Part shown: piece after piece, positions 1 through 7,006 of the stretch
How positions within the stretch are numbered: position 1 is the stretch's first letter
Layout of the letters: each line of letters starts with the position of its first letter
Source of the DNA: an uncultured Bifidobacteriaceae bacterium
GTDB lineage: Bacteria > Actinomycetota > Actinomycetes > Actinomycetales > Bifidobacteriaceae
Reading direction: 5' to 3'
DNA: 24,647 nt
NCBI GenBank assembly: GCA_946891915.1
Contig: CAMPNN010000012.1
Coordinates: 1-24,647, forward strand
Translations under genes and position numbers: made by a program
Notes under the pieces: generated by a model
Seen by the model: the letters and a program-made list of their open reading frames with translations, nothing else
The model's database searches: none
What the model was told of the DNA's origin: nothing

Positions 1-641
1 TGCCTGTAATTCCTTCAAAAGTTTATGGATTGGCAAAAAATTACGATACGCGCTCTGACGACGAGCGCGCTACCTCTCCTGCGGCCGCATCGCATACTGC
101 CGAAGATATGGTCATTTTTACAAAGCCGAGCACTTCTGTGATTGGTCCGGACGATCCGATTGTGATTCCTGCTTGCTCAAACGACATGAATTTTGAGCCA
201 GAAGTGGCAGTTGTTATGGGCAAAATCGCCAAAAATGTGACTGCAGATACCGCAATGAACTACGTTTTTGGCTTTACTTGCGTAAACGACGTAACTTTGC
301 GAGATTGCGCAGGAAGCGACCCAATGTGGACGCGCGCAAAGGGCTTCGACACTTCTTGCCCACTTGGACCTTGGATTACAACCGAGCTAAATTGGCGCGA
401 TGCACATATTTCATTTACGCTTAATAGTGAAAATGTGCCAGAAGCCGACGGCACTACAGCTCGACTTATTCACAGTATTCCTGAGCAAATTGCAGCGATT
501 TCAAGCTTCTCAACGCTTCTTCCAGGAGACGTGATTTTGACAGGAACCCCATACCCAGCTGGGACTTTACGCGCTGGCGACGAAGCGATTGTACATGTAG
601 ATGGCATCGGTTCGCTGCGCAATGTGATTGTGCACGCGTGA
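1..641 (+). CDS. Fumarylacetoacetate hydrolase (FAH) family protein, 5'-truncated by the window edge
   Basis: The frame is open from the left edge (PVIPSKVYGLAKNYD...), so the start codon lies outside the window; a TTG at 30 is internal. The PSKVYGLAKNY stretch matches the usual N-terminal entry of the FAH fold. It is followed by the metal-binding region EPEVAVVMGK, then VFGFTCVNDVTLRD, a GPWI segment, and the late motif LLPGDVILTGTP. The family hydrolyses or decarboxylates acylpyruvates and related 2-oxo acids with Mg2+ or Mn2+, in the cytoplasm. The substrate cannot be told from sequence. An unusual polar stretch (TRSDDERATSPAAASHTAED) sits where relatives have a short loop with ADHAxEM-like residues. 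The gene ends at a TGA only 22 bp from the convergent yggS stop, with no clear terminator between them. Confidence 0.85.
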   Translation, partial: PVIPSKVYGLAKNYDTRSDDERATSPAAASHTAEDMVIFTKPSTSVIGPDDPIVIPACSNDMNFEPEVAVVMGKIAKNVTADTAMNYVFGFTCVNDVTLRDCAGSDPMWTRAKGFDTSCPLGPWITTELNWRDAHISFTLNSENVPEADGTTARLIHSIPEQIAAISSFSTLLPGDVILTGTPYPAGTLRAGDEAIVHVDGIGSLRNVIVHA

Positions 642-663
642 GCAATAATCGATTAACTTAAAA

Positions 664-1464
664 CTACACAAATGCGCGTGGGCCAAAGATTGCCGAACCA
701 ATCCTAACCATAGTAGAGCCTTCGGCAATCGCCCACGCAAAATCGCCGGACATTCCCATCGAAAGCTCTAATTTTATAGAGTTTCCATCATGATCTTGCG
801 CAAGTTGTTCACTCACACAATCTCTAATTTCTCGCAATTTTGCAAAACCGCTTCTCACTATTTTTTCATCATCCACACGCGCTCCGAGCGTCATAAATCC
901 GTGCAAATTAAGCGCAGGCAAGCTAGATACAGTGAGAGCTTCGTCAATCGCACGTTCTGGCGCGCATCCGGATTTTGTAGATTCTCCCGAAACATTCACT
1001 TCCAACATAACGTCTACGCAAAGTCCCAAATTTTGCGCGCGAGCAGATATTTTTTGCGCAAGATCAATGCCGTCAACCGACTGAATACCATTTGCAAGCG
1101 GCAAGACTTTGTTTATTTTATTGCTTTGCAACTGGCCTATTAAGTAGAGTGGAATTTCGCCGTTCACGCCAACGCTTAAACCTTCGCGAGCAGCTTGTGC
1201 GCGTAAAATTTCGGCTTTTGCAACTATTTCTTGCGGGCGATTTTCCCCAATTACGTGCACTCCAGCTTTAAGCGCTGCCATAATTTCGCCAACATCCCGC
1301 GTTTTAGTTGCGGCAAGTAGCGTAACAGACTCAGCTTTGCGACCATAATGCGATTCGACTTGAGCAATGGCGTCTTGCACGCTGTGCACGCCGTCGGCAA
1401 TTTGACGCGCACGAACACAATCGACCTCAGTATTCGCTAAATCTTTTTGCGTCATGTATGCCAT
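664..1464 (-). CDS. yggS: YggS/PLPBP family pyridoxal-phosphate homeostasis protein
   Basis: 266 aa. This is a single-domain PLP-binding TIM barrel resembling the N-terminal domain of alanine racemase. The family buffers PLP and affects amino-acid and vitamin B6 balance; no catalytic reaction is established. The PLP lysine is K54 in LLAATKTRD. IGENRPQEI, LIGQLQSNKIN and the C-terminal SMGMSGDFAWAIAEGSTMVRIGSAIFGPR are family hallmarks. The ATG at 1464 has a GGGG about 7 bases upstream; an in-frame ATG three codons later is possible. It lies 35 bp downstream of gluQ on the same strand, so the two are probably co-transcribed. In many actinobacteria yggS sits near division genes, which is not the case here. 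Confidence 0.92.
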   Translation of the reverse strand: MAYMTQKDLANTEVDCVRARQIADGVHSVQDAIAQVESHYGRKAESVTLLAATKTRDVGEIMAALKAGVHVIGENRPQEIVAKAEILRAQAAREGLSVGVNGEIPLYLIGQLQSNKINKVLPLANGIQSVDGIDLAQKISARAQNLGLCVDVMLEVNVSGESTKSGCAPERAIDEALTVSSLPALNLHGFMTLGARVDDEKIVRSGFAKLREIRDCVSEQLAQDHDGNSIKLELSMGMSGDFAWAIAEGSTMVRIGSAIFGPRAFV

Positions 1465-1499
1465 TTATTGCCCCAATCTATCAAACCTAAATACATAGT

Positions 1500-2549
1500 T
1501 TAGTCAAGGAAGGGCACGGATTTGTCGGCTAGGTTTGCGCGAACAGAATCCCACGGCGTGTCAATGCTTTCAAATAACGCGAGCGCATCGGCAGCACTCA
1601 TATCTACCGGCTGATTTTGACCAGGCTTTTTGTATCCCAAAAGATACATGCAGTAGCCAATCATGCGCTCGGCACTCCAGCCAGCTTCACGAAGAGCGCC
1701 AACGTCTAGCGAGTGCTTACTTTTGGCAAGCCTCTCGCCTTGTGCGTTGTCAATCAGCGGTAGATGCGCAAATTGCGGACGCACATAATGCACGCCATGA
1801 GCCGCAAAAAATCCCGACTTTTCAAGCAACTCGCCAATCCAAATTTGAAGCGCCGCCGAACGAAGCAAATCGCGGCCGCGCACAATATCATTTACTCCGC
1901 TCAAAACATCGTCAACAACAACCGCAAGCTGGTATGAAAAAACGCCATCCGCGCGACGAATCACCATATCCCCCAAGTCGCGATTAATATTAAAAGATTG
2001 CGAACCAAAAATCGCATCTATAAAACTCACATTTGCTTGTCTTAAATCAGCAGGCGGCACCGCAAGTCGCAAAGAATGTTGCTGATTATTTTGCAAACGC
2101 TTTTCGATTTGTGCCAGGCCTTCCGCAGTTTTGCGCAGATTTCTGCACGTACCCGGGTAACGTATAAAACCGTCGCCTTCCTGAGGAGCTGCAATCGCGC
2201 GAATATCGGAACGTGAGCAAAAACACGGGTAAATTAACGAATTTCCGTCTTCGTCTTGCAAAGATTCTAGAGATTCAAGAGCTTCTTGGTAGATTGCAGT
2301 GCGCTCATGCTGATAAGTTGGCTCACCAACCCAATCAAGACCAGCCCACTTCAAATCGTCAACCACTCGCGCGCTGGCATCTTTCGGCATGCGCGCAATA
2401 TCAAGATCTTCCAAACGCAAAAGCATTTGACCACCCTGCGATTTCGCAGAAAGCCAAGCCGCAAGCATAGCAACCATGTTTCCAATATGCATGCGCCCGG
2501 AAGGAGTCGGTGCGAAACGACCAATAGCAATATTTGACTTCGGAAACAT
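1500..2549 (-). CDS. gluQ: Glutamyl-Q tRNA(Asp) synthetase (GluQRS), class I GluRS paralogue
   Basis: 349 aa from the ATG at 2549. It is a GluRS catalytic core without the C-terminal anticodon-binding domain, the architecture of GluQRS, which glutamylates queuosine in tRNA-Asp. Visible are RFAPTPSGRMHIGN (HIGH-like motif, residues 21-24), LLRLEDLD, a zinc-type cluster YPCFCSR...YPGTC, and RLAKSKHSLDVG in the KMSKS position. Upstream in-frame codons extend to 2600, but that part crosses a 15-bp tandem duplication and does not resemble the family N-terminus. MFPKSNIAIGRFAPTPSG fits, with a weak purine-rich AAGAAAGACG before it. Probably one transcript with yggS. A non-discriminating GluRS fragment is less likely because of the length and zinc motif. 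Confidence 0.88.
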   Translation of the reverse strand: MFPKSNIAIGRFAPTPSGRMHIGNMVAMLAAWLSAKSQGGQMLLRLEDLDIARMPKDASARVVDDLKWAGLDWVGEPTYQHERTAIYQEALESLESLQDEDGNSLIYPCFCSRSDIRAIAAPQEGDGFIRYPGTCRNLRKTAEGLAQIEKRLQNNQQHSLRLAVPPADLRQANVSFIDAIFGSQSFNINRDLGDMVIRRADGVFSYQLAVVVDDVLSGVNDIVRGRDLLRSAALQIWIGELLEKSGFFAAHGVHYVRPQFAHLPLIDNAQGERLAKSKHSLDVGALREAGWSAERMIGYCMYLLGYKKPGQNQPVDMSAADALALFESIDTPWDSVRANLADKSVPFLD

Positions 2550-2581
2550 GATTTCGTCTTTCTTAATATCTTTATTAATAA

Positions 2582-2611
2582 GCATAAACTTGCAAAGCAT
2601 AAACTTGCAAA
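2582..2611. repeat. 15-bp perfect tandem duplication (2 copies)
   Basis: GCATAAACTTGCAAA occurs twice head to tail (2582-2596 and 2597-2611), between the glpF terminator and the gluQ start. It lies in the leader of gluQ. Confidence 0.9.
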
Positions 2612-2612
2612 A

Positions 2613-2656
2613 TAAAAAGCGCGTAACGCATTCATACTAGCATTACGCGCTTCTTA
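2613..2656 (-). terminator. Rho-independent terminator of glpF
   Basis: A perfect 10-bp stem AAGCGCGTAA (2617-2626) / TTACGCGCTT (2643-2652) with a 16-nt loop. On the minus strand it is followed by TTTTTATT, about 55 bp after the glpF stop. It separates glpF from gluQ-yggS. Confidence 0.8.
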
Positions 2657-2710
2657 CAATCGCAACCAATCGCAATAAACTTCAATCAATCACAATTAAA
2701 AGCAAATGTT

Positions 2711-3442
2711 TTATGCAAACAAAACCTTGTACATAAGCACGCCCAAGATTGCGCCGGCAATAGGAGCAACAACTGGAATCCACGCTTCACCCCAGCGAGA
2801 AGAACCCTTGTGTGGAATTGGCAAAATTGCGTGAAGCAAACGCGGCATAAGATCTCGAGCAGGGTTCAAAGCAGGACCAGTTGGGCCACCCATAGAAGTC
2901 ACCAAACCCCAAACAACGAAGCCAACAACGATTGACGCGCCGGCCAAATTCTTCTCACCCCATGGGGAAGTAAGGCAGCAAAGAGCTGCCAAAACAAGCA
3001 CAAGAGTACCGAAGAATTCGTTAAGGAAGTAGTTAATTTTGTTGTTATACGCATCCGTAGTGCAGAAAGTGCCAAGAATTGCTTCTGGCTCCTCAGTTTC
3101 GTTGTAATGCGGCAAATAAGTTACGTACACAATAAGCTGACCAACCAGCGCACCCAAAAGCTGAGCGACAATATAATAAGCTACATTCGCCCATGGGAAC
3201 ATGCCGTTTACAGCTTGCGCAATTGTCATAGCAGGATTGATATGCGCGCCGGAAATTCCGCCAAACATGAGCACTGGGAACATCACGCCAAAACCGTAGC
3301 CCATGGCAATATTTAACCAACCAGCATGGTGTCCTTTAGTATTTTTTAATTCAACGTTTGCCACAGCACCGTTTCCGAAAATCATAAGAATAGCGGTGCC
3401 AATAAATTCTGCAGCCAGCGTTGCCATAAACGAATGTTGCAT
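2711..3442 (-). CDS. glpF: MIP-family glycerol facilitator / aquaglyceroporin
   Basis: 243 aa from the ATG at 3442. It is a six-helix membrane channel with two half-helices. The two pore motifs are intact: GAHINPAMT (NPA at 69-71) and GPALNPARD (NPA at 193-195, with R196 and D197). The Asp after the second NPAR is typical of glycerol-conducting members rather than strict water channels. An earlier in-frame codon at 3490 exists, but the GAAGGACC just before 3442 and the hydrophobic MATLAAEFIGT start support the shorter form. The gene has its own terminator and a 630-bp spacer to divergent ppk. No glpK or glpD is nearby, so its partner enzymes lie elsewhere. The substrate (glycerol, small polyols or water) is inferred from the family. 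Confidence 0.92.
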   Translation of the reverse strand: MQHSFMATLAAEFIGTAILMIFGNGAVANVELKNTKGHHAGWLNIAMGYGFGVMFPVLMFGGISGAHINPAMTIAQAVNGMFPWANVAYYIVAQLLGALVGQLIVYVTYLPHYNETEEPEAILGTFCTTDAYNNKINYFLNEFFGTLVLVLAALCCLTSPWGEKNLAGASIVVGFVVWGLVTSMGGPTGPALNPARDLMPRLLHAILPIPHKGSSRWGEAWIPVVAPIAGAILGVLMYKVLFA

Positions 3443-3675
3443 GGTCCTTCGATCCTTCTTACCTGTTTCAAACTCCACACACGTAATCACGCGTCAACAA
3501 ATAACGACTCATCACTTAACAATCGTTCAACAACTCGCAATTGCGATTAGCACAGCATGGAACACAGCATATCCTCATTTTCAAAGAAGCTAAGAAAATG
3601 AATTCCAACAATTATCTTTGATAGTTTCCCTTATGCGTGCGACAGCCTGCACGAGCAGGAAAATCGCCCCTCATC

Positions 3676-3706
3676 AAAAGAGGCCCGCCACTTTGGCGAG
3701 CCTCTC
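3676..3706 (-). terminator. Terminator-like hairpin upstream of glpF
   Basis: GAGGCCCGCCA (3680-3690) pairs with TGGCGAGCCTC (3694-3704) with one mismatch and a 3-nt loop. On the minus strand it is followed by TTTTGATG. No minus-strand gene lies upstream, so it would end a small RNA or act as an attenuator before glpF. Confidence 0.45.
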
Positions 3707-3724
3707 ACTTACAAAAACAATTTC

Positions 3725-3827
3725 AGCGGTTTCATCTTCACAACAACATCGTTGCAACGGTTAAAGTCTCATGTTCCGTTCAACGTTCACGGATATTTTA
3801 TCCATACACCTTTGTGGGTTTACCGCT
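3725..3827. ncRNA. Candidate multi-stem structured RNA between glpF and ppk
   Basis: Nested complementarity: AGCGGT (3725-3730) with ACCGCT (3822-3827); CACAA (3739-3743) with TTGTG (3812-3816). Inside these are two hairpins, GTTG.AACGG/CCGTTCAAC (3751-3784, one bulge) and GGATA-ttt-TATCC (3791-3803). This is a three-way-junction layout. Read on the minus strand it is followed by the hairpin plus T-tract at 3676-3706, as in an independent small RNA or a terminator-type riboswitch. Read on the plus strand it is followed by CTTTTAATTTGTT. I recognise no known family. Pairing was judged by eye only. Confidence 0.25.
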
Positions 3828-4072
3828 CTTTTAATTTGTTCTTGTACTTATTATTATTGCCATTTTTCGCCTGTTCGTAAAGCCTAAAATAGTCTTTGTT
3901 CACATATTATTGCTACTGTTCATTTGCACACAAAAAATCGAAACTATTGCAGCATTTTGTGCACATGCAAAGGTTTTCATGTGCGCTTACGTTCGCATAT
4001 ACAATAGTCGGCGTGTCGAAGGCTTCGACACTCAGTCGCGCACTTCTATTACAGCGCATACAATTACGGAGT

Positions 4073-6310
4073 ATGGTACAAATTTTTGACGCTCCCTCAA
4101 AGGCGATTTTGCGCGGTCAAATTGCAGAGCACATCGCCGAAGACGAAAAGGCAGAAAAGCGTGAAGCTCGTGAGGGCGAGCTACCGTTGCCAAAAGATCG
4201 TTTCTTCGACCGCGAATTAAGCTGGTTGAAGTTCAATCGTCGCGTGCTTGAGTTGGCTCAAAATACTGATTTGCCACTACTTGAACGCGCTAATTTTGCC
4301 GCTATTTTTGCGTCAAATCTCGACGAATTCTTTATGGTTCGAGTTGCAGGCTTAAAGCGCCGCATCGATTCTGGCATAGCAGTAACTGCAGCATCCGGCC
4401 TAAGCCCTCGCCAGCAACTGCGCGCTATTAGCGAGGTTACTCACCGCCGCCAAGATGAGCATGCTCACTATGTTATTGAGCATATTCTTCCTGAGCTTGC
4501 AAAGCAGCGCATTGTTTTACTCAGCTGGGATAAGCTTACGGAATCAGAAAAGGCACGCTTGTCTGATTACTACAAAAAGCAAGTATTCCCAGTTCTTACG
4601 CCTCTTGCGGTGGATCCTGCTCACCCGTTCCCGTACATTTCCGGCAAGTCTATTAACTTGGCTGTTATCGTCGAAAATCCAAATTCTGGAAAATCGCATT
4701 TTGCGCGCGTAAAAATTCCAGATAATTTGAACCGTCTTGTACCAGTTGACGATTTAACAGACGAGGAAGGTCGCGAAGAGCGTTACGGCTTCATTACTAT
4801 GGAAAAGCTGATTGCAGCACACTTGGAATCGCTTTTCCCAGGCATGATTATTAAGGAAGCCCGCTCCTTCCGCGTTACGCGTAACGAGGATATTGACGTT
4901 GAGGAAGATGACGCAGAGAACCTGCTGAACGCTATGGAGAAGGAACTTCTTCGCCGCCGCTTTGGACCGCCTATTCGTTTGGAAATTTCTAACGAGGCCA
5001 GCCCATTCCTTTCTCAGCTTCTTGCAAATCAGCTTCGCGTAAGTCCTGAAGAAGTTTATCGTTTGCCTTCGCCGCTTGACATGACGGTATTGTTTGAATT
5101 GCAGGCGCTTGATCGCCCTGATTTGAAGTATCGTCCGTTTATTCCTACTACGAACCGTCAGATTGCGGAAGTTGAAACTAGCCACGCGCAAGATATTTTC
5201 GCCTCGATTCGCGAGCATGACATTTTGTTGCATCATCCTTACGATTCGTTCTCTACTTCTGTGCAAGCGTTCCTCGCGCAGGCTGCTGCGGATCCAAAAG
5301 TGCTTGCAATTAAGCAGACTTTGTACCGTACGTCTAGCAATTCGCCAATTATTGATGCTCTTGTTGATGCGGCTCACGCTGGTAAGCAGGTGCTTGCGCT
5401 GGTTGAGATTAAGGCGCGATTTGACGAGGATGCAAATATTGCTTGGGCTCGTAAGCTTGAGCGCGCAGGCGTTCACGTTGTGTACGGCATTGTTGGTTTG
5501 AAGACTCACTGCAAGCTTTCGCTCGTGGTTCGCCAAGAAGCAGAAGGATTGCGCCGCTACTGCCACGTTGGCACAGGTAATTACAATCCTAAGACTGCTC
5601 GCCTTTACACGGATTTGGGATTGCTTACTTGCGATCCTGTAGTTGGCCAGGATTTGACTCGCTTGTTTAATCAGCTTTCTGGCTATGCACCAAAGTCTAG
5701 TTTCCACCGCCTTCTTGTTGCCCCTCGTACTGTTCGAACTGGTATTATTGCGCGAATTCAGCGTGAGGAAGCCGCAGCTCTTGCTGGAAAGGAAGCTTGG
5801 ATTAAGATTAAGGTCAATTCTGTGGTTGACGAGAAGACTATTGACGCTTTGTATCGTGCTTCGCAAGCTGGAGTAAAGATTGATATTGTTGAGCGTGGAA
5901 TTTGCTCGCTTAAGCCTGGAATTGAAGGTTTGAGCGATAATATTCGCGTTCGCTCTATTCTTGGTCGATTCCTTGAGCACAGCCGTATTTACGCGTTCGC
6001 TAATTCTTGCGGTCCGCAGATTGGTGACGGTCCTGCAAGCGGTCCAGAAGTGTGGATTGGTTCGGCTGATTTAATGCACCGCAATCTTGACCGCCGCGTT
6101 GAGACGCTGGTTCGTATCAGCGCGCCTGATCAGGTTGAAGCTTTGATTCAGTATATTGATTTGCAGATGGCTGATTCTACTGTTTCGTGGTGGATGGATG
6201 GAGACGGCACGTATACCTTGCATTCTCGCGATAAGGAAGGTCGTCCGCTCGTTGACAGCCAGGCTTACTTAATTCACACTCACACGCGCAAGCCTCGCGG
6301 TGCGAACTAA
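4073..6310 (+). CDS. ppk: Polyphosphate kinase 1
   Basis: 745 aa from the ATG at 4073. It reversibly transfers the ATP gamma-phosphate to polyphosphate. An N-terminal helical domain ([20 protein letters not shown]) and a head domain precede two phospholipase-D-like domains. Catalytic residues: H498 in [17 protein letters not shown] (the phosphohistidine, equivalent to E. coli H435) and H669 in [11 protein letters not shown] (equivalent to H592). [14 protein letters not shown] and [13 protein letters not shown] are also present. The start is chosen because [20 protein letters not shown] begins the protein-like composition. Its GGAG lies only 1 nt before the ATG, unusually close. A TACAAT at 4059-4064 would place transcription near the ATG, so a leaderless message is possible. 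A downstream TTG preceded by AAGG is an alternative. Confidence 0.95.
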   Translation: MVQIFDAPSKAILRGQIAEHIAEDEKAEKREAREGELPLPKDRFFDRELSWLKFNRRVLELAQNTDLPLLERANFAAIFASNLDEFFMVRVAGLKRRIDSGIAVTAASGLSPRQQLRAISEVTHRRQDEHAHYVIEHILPELAKQRIVLLSWDKLTESEKARLSDYYKKQVFPVLTPLAVDPAHPFPYISGKSINLAVIVENPNSGKSHFARVKIPDNLNRLVPVDDLTDEEGREERYGFITMEKLIAAHLESLFPGMIIKEARSFRVTRNEDIDVEEDDAENLLNAMEKELLRRRFGPPIRLEISNEASPFLSQLLANQLRVSPEEVYRLPSPLDMTVLFELQALDRPDLKYRPFIPTTNRQIAEVETSHAQDIFASIREHDILLHHPYDSFSTSVQAFLAQAAADPKVLAIKQTLYRTSSNSPIIDALVDAAHAGKQVLALVEIKARFDEDANIAWARKLERAGVHVVYGIVGLKTHCKLSLVVRQEAEGLRRYCHVGTGNYNPKTARLYTDLGLLTCDPVVGQDLTRLFNQLSGYAPKSSFHRLLVAPRTVRTGIIARIQREEAAALAGKEAWIKIKVNSVVDEKTIDALYRASQAGVKIDIVERGICSLKPGIEGLSDNIRVRSILGRFLEHSRIYAFANSCGPQIGDGPASGPEVWIGSADLMHRNLDRRVETLVRISAPDQVEALIQYIDLQMADSTVSWWMDGDGTYTLHSRDKEGRPLVDSQAYLIHTHTRKPRGAN

Positions 6311-6393
6311 TAAAAGCTGCGCGATAGCCAACGTACGCAACGACTGCATTGCAATTAACACGCTGTCTTTCGCGTTTGAATAAAAATAAATCT

Positions 6394-6427
6394 GAAGCCG
6401 GGCTCAAACTGTTTTGGGCTCGGCTTC
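6394..6427. terminator. Hairpin downstream of ppk
   Basis: A 15-bp stem with two G-U pairs (GAAGCCGGGCTCAAA at 6394-6408; right arm 6413-6427) and a 4-nt loop. The T-rich side is on the minus strand (ATTTATTTTTATT); the plus side ends GGCGATTCT. It probably still ends ppk transcription. It marks the left border of the accessory island. Confidence 0.55.
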
Positions 6428-6467
6428 GGCGATTCTAACACAAATAGACTGTAAGCTGTTATCTCCG

Positions 6468-6527
6468 TTAAATCTCAAGCGTTCCCACGGCCAAATCTTC
6501 TACAGCACCATTTGCCAGTTTTAGCAT
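6468..6527 (-). pseudogene. 3' remnant of a second DUF4143 ATPase gene fused to 33-bp repeats
   Basis: Read on the minus strand from an ATG in the first 33-bp repeat, this gives MLKLANGAVEDLAVGTLEI and a TAA stop. The last residues match the C-terminus of the intact ATPase at 8695 (VAGDLAAGTLEI). At DNA level 27 of the 30 bases 6468-6497 match 8695-8724. The frame stays open upstream to 6695 through all three 33-bp repeats, with no ATPase body. It reads as the leftover tail of a deleted or recombined ATPase copy. Whether it is translated is unknown. Confidence 0.6.
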
Positions 6528-6608
6528 ATTTTTTGAAAAATTATTTGCCAGTTTTGGCATGTTTTTTACGCCACCATTTGCCAGTTTTAGGAATTTTGGG
6601 TTATATAA
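6510..6608. repeat. 33-bp tandem repeat array A (3 units)
   Basis: Units start at 6510, 6543 and 6576 with an exact 33-bp period. The conserved core is ATTTGCCAGTTTTRGYAT, then TRTTTTTT; the third unit diverges after TTTTAGGA. 33 bp is eleven codons, and the array is open in more than one frame: minus strand KNMLKLANxxV, plus strand LPVLACFLRxx. The same repeat recurs as array B at 10106. Function is unknown. Confidence 0.9.
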
Positions 6609-6639
6609 CAAAATATCTGATTCACTCAGCACATCTGCA

Positions 6640-6861
6640 TCACAGTCATAAATGGGGGTATCACAGTCGCAGAAGTCAAAATGACTGTCATAGATCTACA
6701 CATCTCGGCCAAAATACGAAAGATCACTGTCAAAATATAGCCAATAACGTTCAAAATCGAAAAAATGACAGTCATATATACGAAAATCACTGTTACGAAC
6801 GAGAAAAAATGACAGTCACAACACTTTTATCACAGTCATGACTGTGATAAAATGACAGTGA
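6640..6861. repeat. 21-bp-phased array of TSACWGTCA motifs
   Basis: Near-palindromic 9-mers start at 6640 (TCACAGTCA), 6661, 6682 (TGACTGTCA), 6724 (TCACTGTCA), 6766 (TGACAGTCA), 6787, 6810 (TGACAGTCA), 6830, 6839 and 6853. The first six steps are exactly 21 or 42 bp. Degenerate copies fall at the skipped positions 6703 (TCTCGGCCA) and 6745 (TAACGTTCA). 21 bp is two helical turns, so the sites face one side of the DNA. It is also seven codons: from 6639 the plus strand reads ITV/MTV-type heptads broken by a TAG and a frameshift. It is therefore either an operator array or a decayed coding repeat. Confidence 0.8.
6825..6852. promoter_or_regulatory. Perfect 28-bp palindrome, candidate operator of the AlbA_2 gene
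   Basis: TTTTATCACAGTCA (6825-6838) is followed directly by its exact reverse complement. It overlaps the region just upstream of a TATGAT (-10-like, 6865-6870), so a bound dimer could block that promoter. The left part recurs at 10261-10286. It could also form a hairpin in RNA. Confidence 0.55.
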
Positions 6862-7006
6862 TGTTATGATAGAGCAAACAAACCAACTAACAAAATATTA
6901 GAAAAACAATTATTAAGTAACTTCCTCAACTAAATACAAAAACAAATTTAAGCATTAGCAAATCATTACTAGCCGCACATAACCACAGTGAATCAAGGAG
7001 CGAGCA

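Larger units (their letters stand above)
3443..4072. other. Long divergent spacer glpF/ppk rich in inverted repeats
   Basis: 630 bp without a convincing gene. Inverted repeats seen: CATTTTC/GAAAATG around 3574-3598; CCTGC-ACGA-GCAGG near 3648-3661; the strong hairpin 3680-3704; a multi-stem block 3725-3827; GCACATG/CATGTGC (3961-3967/3978-3984); and GTGTCGAA-ggc-TTCGACAC (4013-4031). Both genes' promoters should lie here, but I find no clean TTGACA/TATAAT pair. The in-frame upstream extension of ppk (3896-4072) is not coding-like and crosses two of these hairpins. Confidence 0.6.

Noticed and set aside
3896..4072. N-terminal extension of ppk
   Set aside because: Cys/His/Ser-rich sequence unlike the family, overlapping two hairpins; family-like sequence begins at 4073.
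4754..5980. 408-codon open frame on the minus strand inside ppk
   Set aside because: Exact antisense of a well-conserved ppk. The translation is low-complexity (Asn/Arg/Ser-rich) with no family resemblance.
6510..6608. CRISPR array
   Set aside because: The 33-bp units are contiguous with no unique spacers between them, and no cas gene is present.
6512..6841. 109-codon plus-strand ORF across both repeat arrays
   Set aside because: It is open mainly because both repeat periods are multiples of three, it changes frame between arrays, and there is no ribosome-binding site. Kept as repeats rather than a gene.
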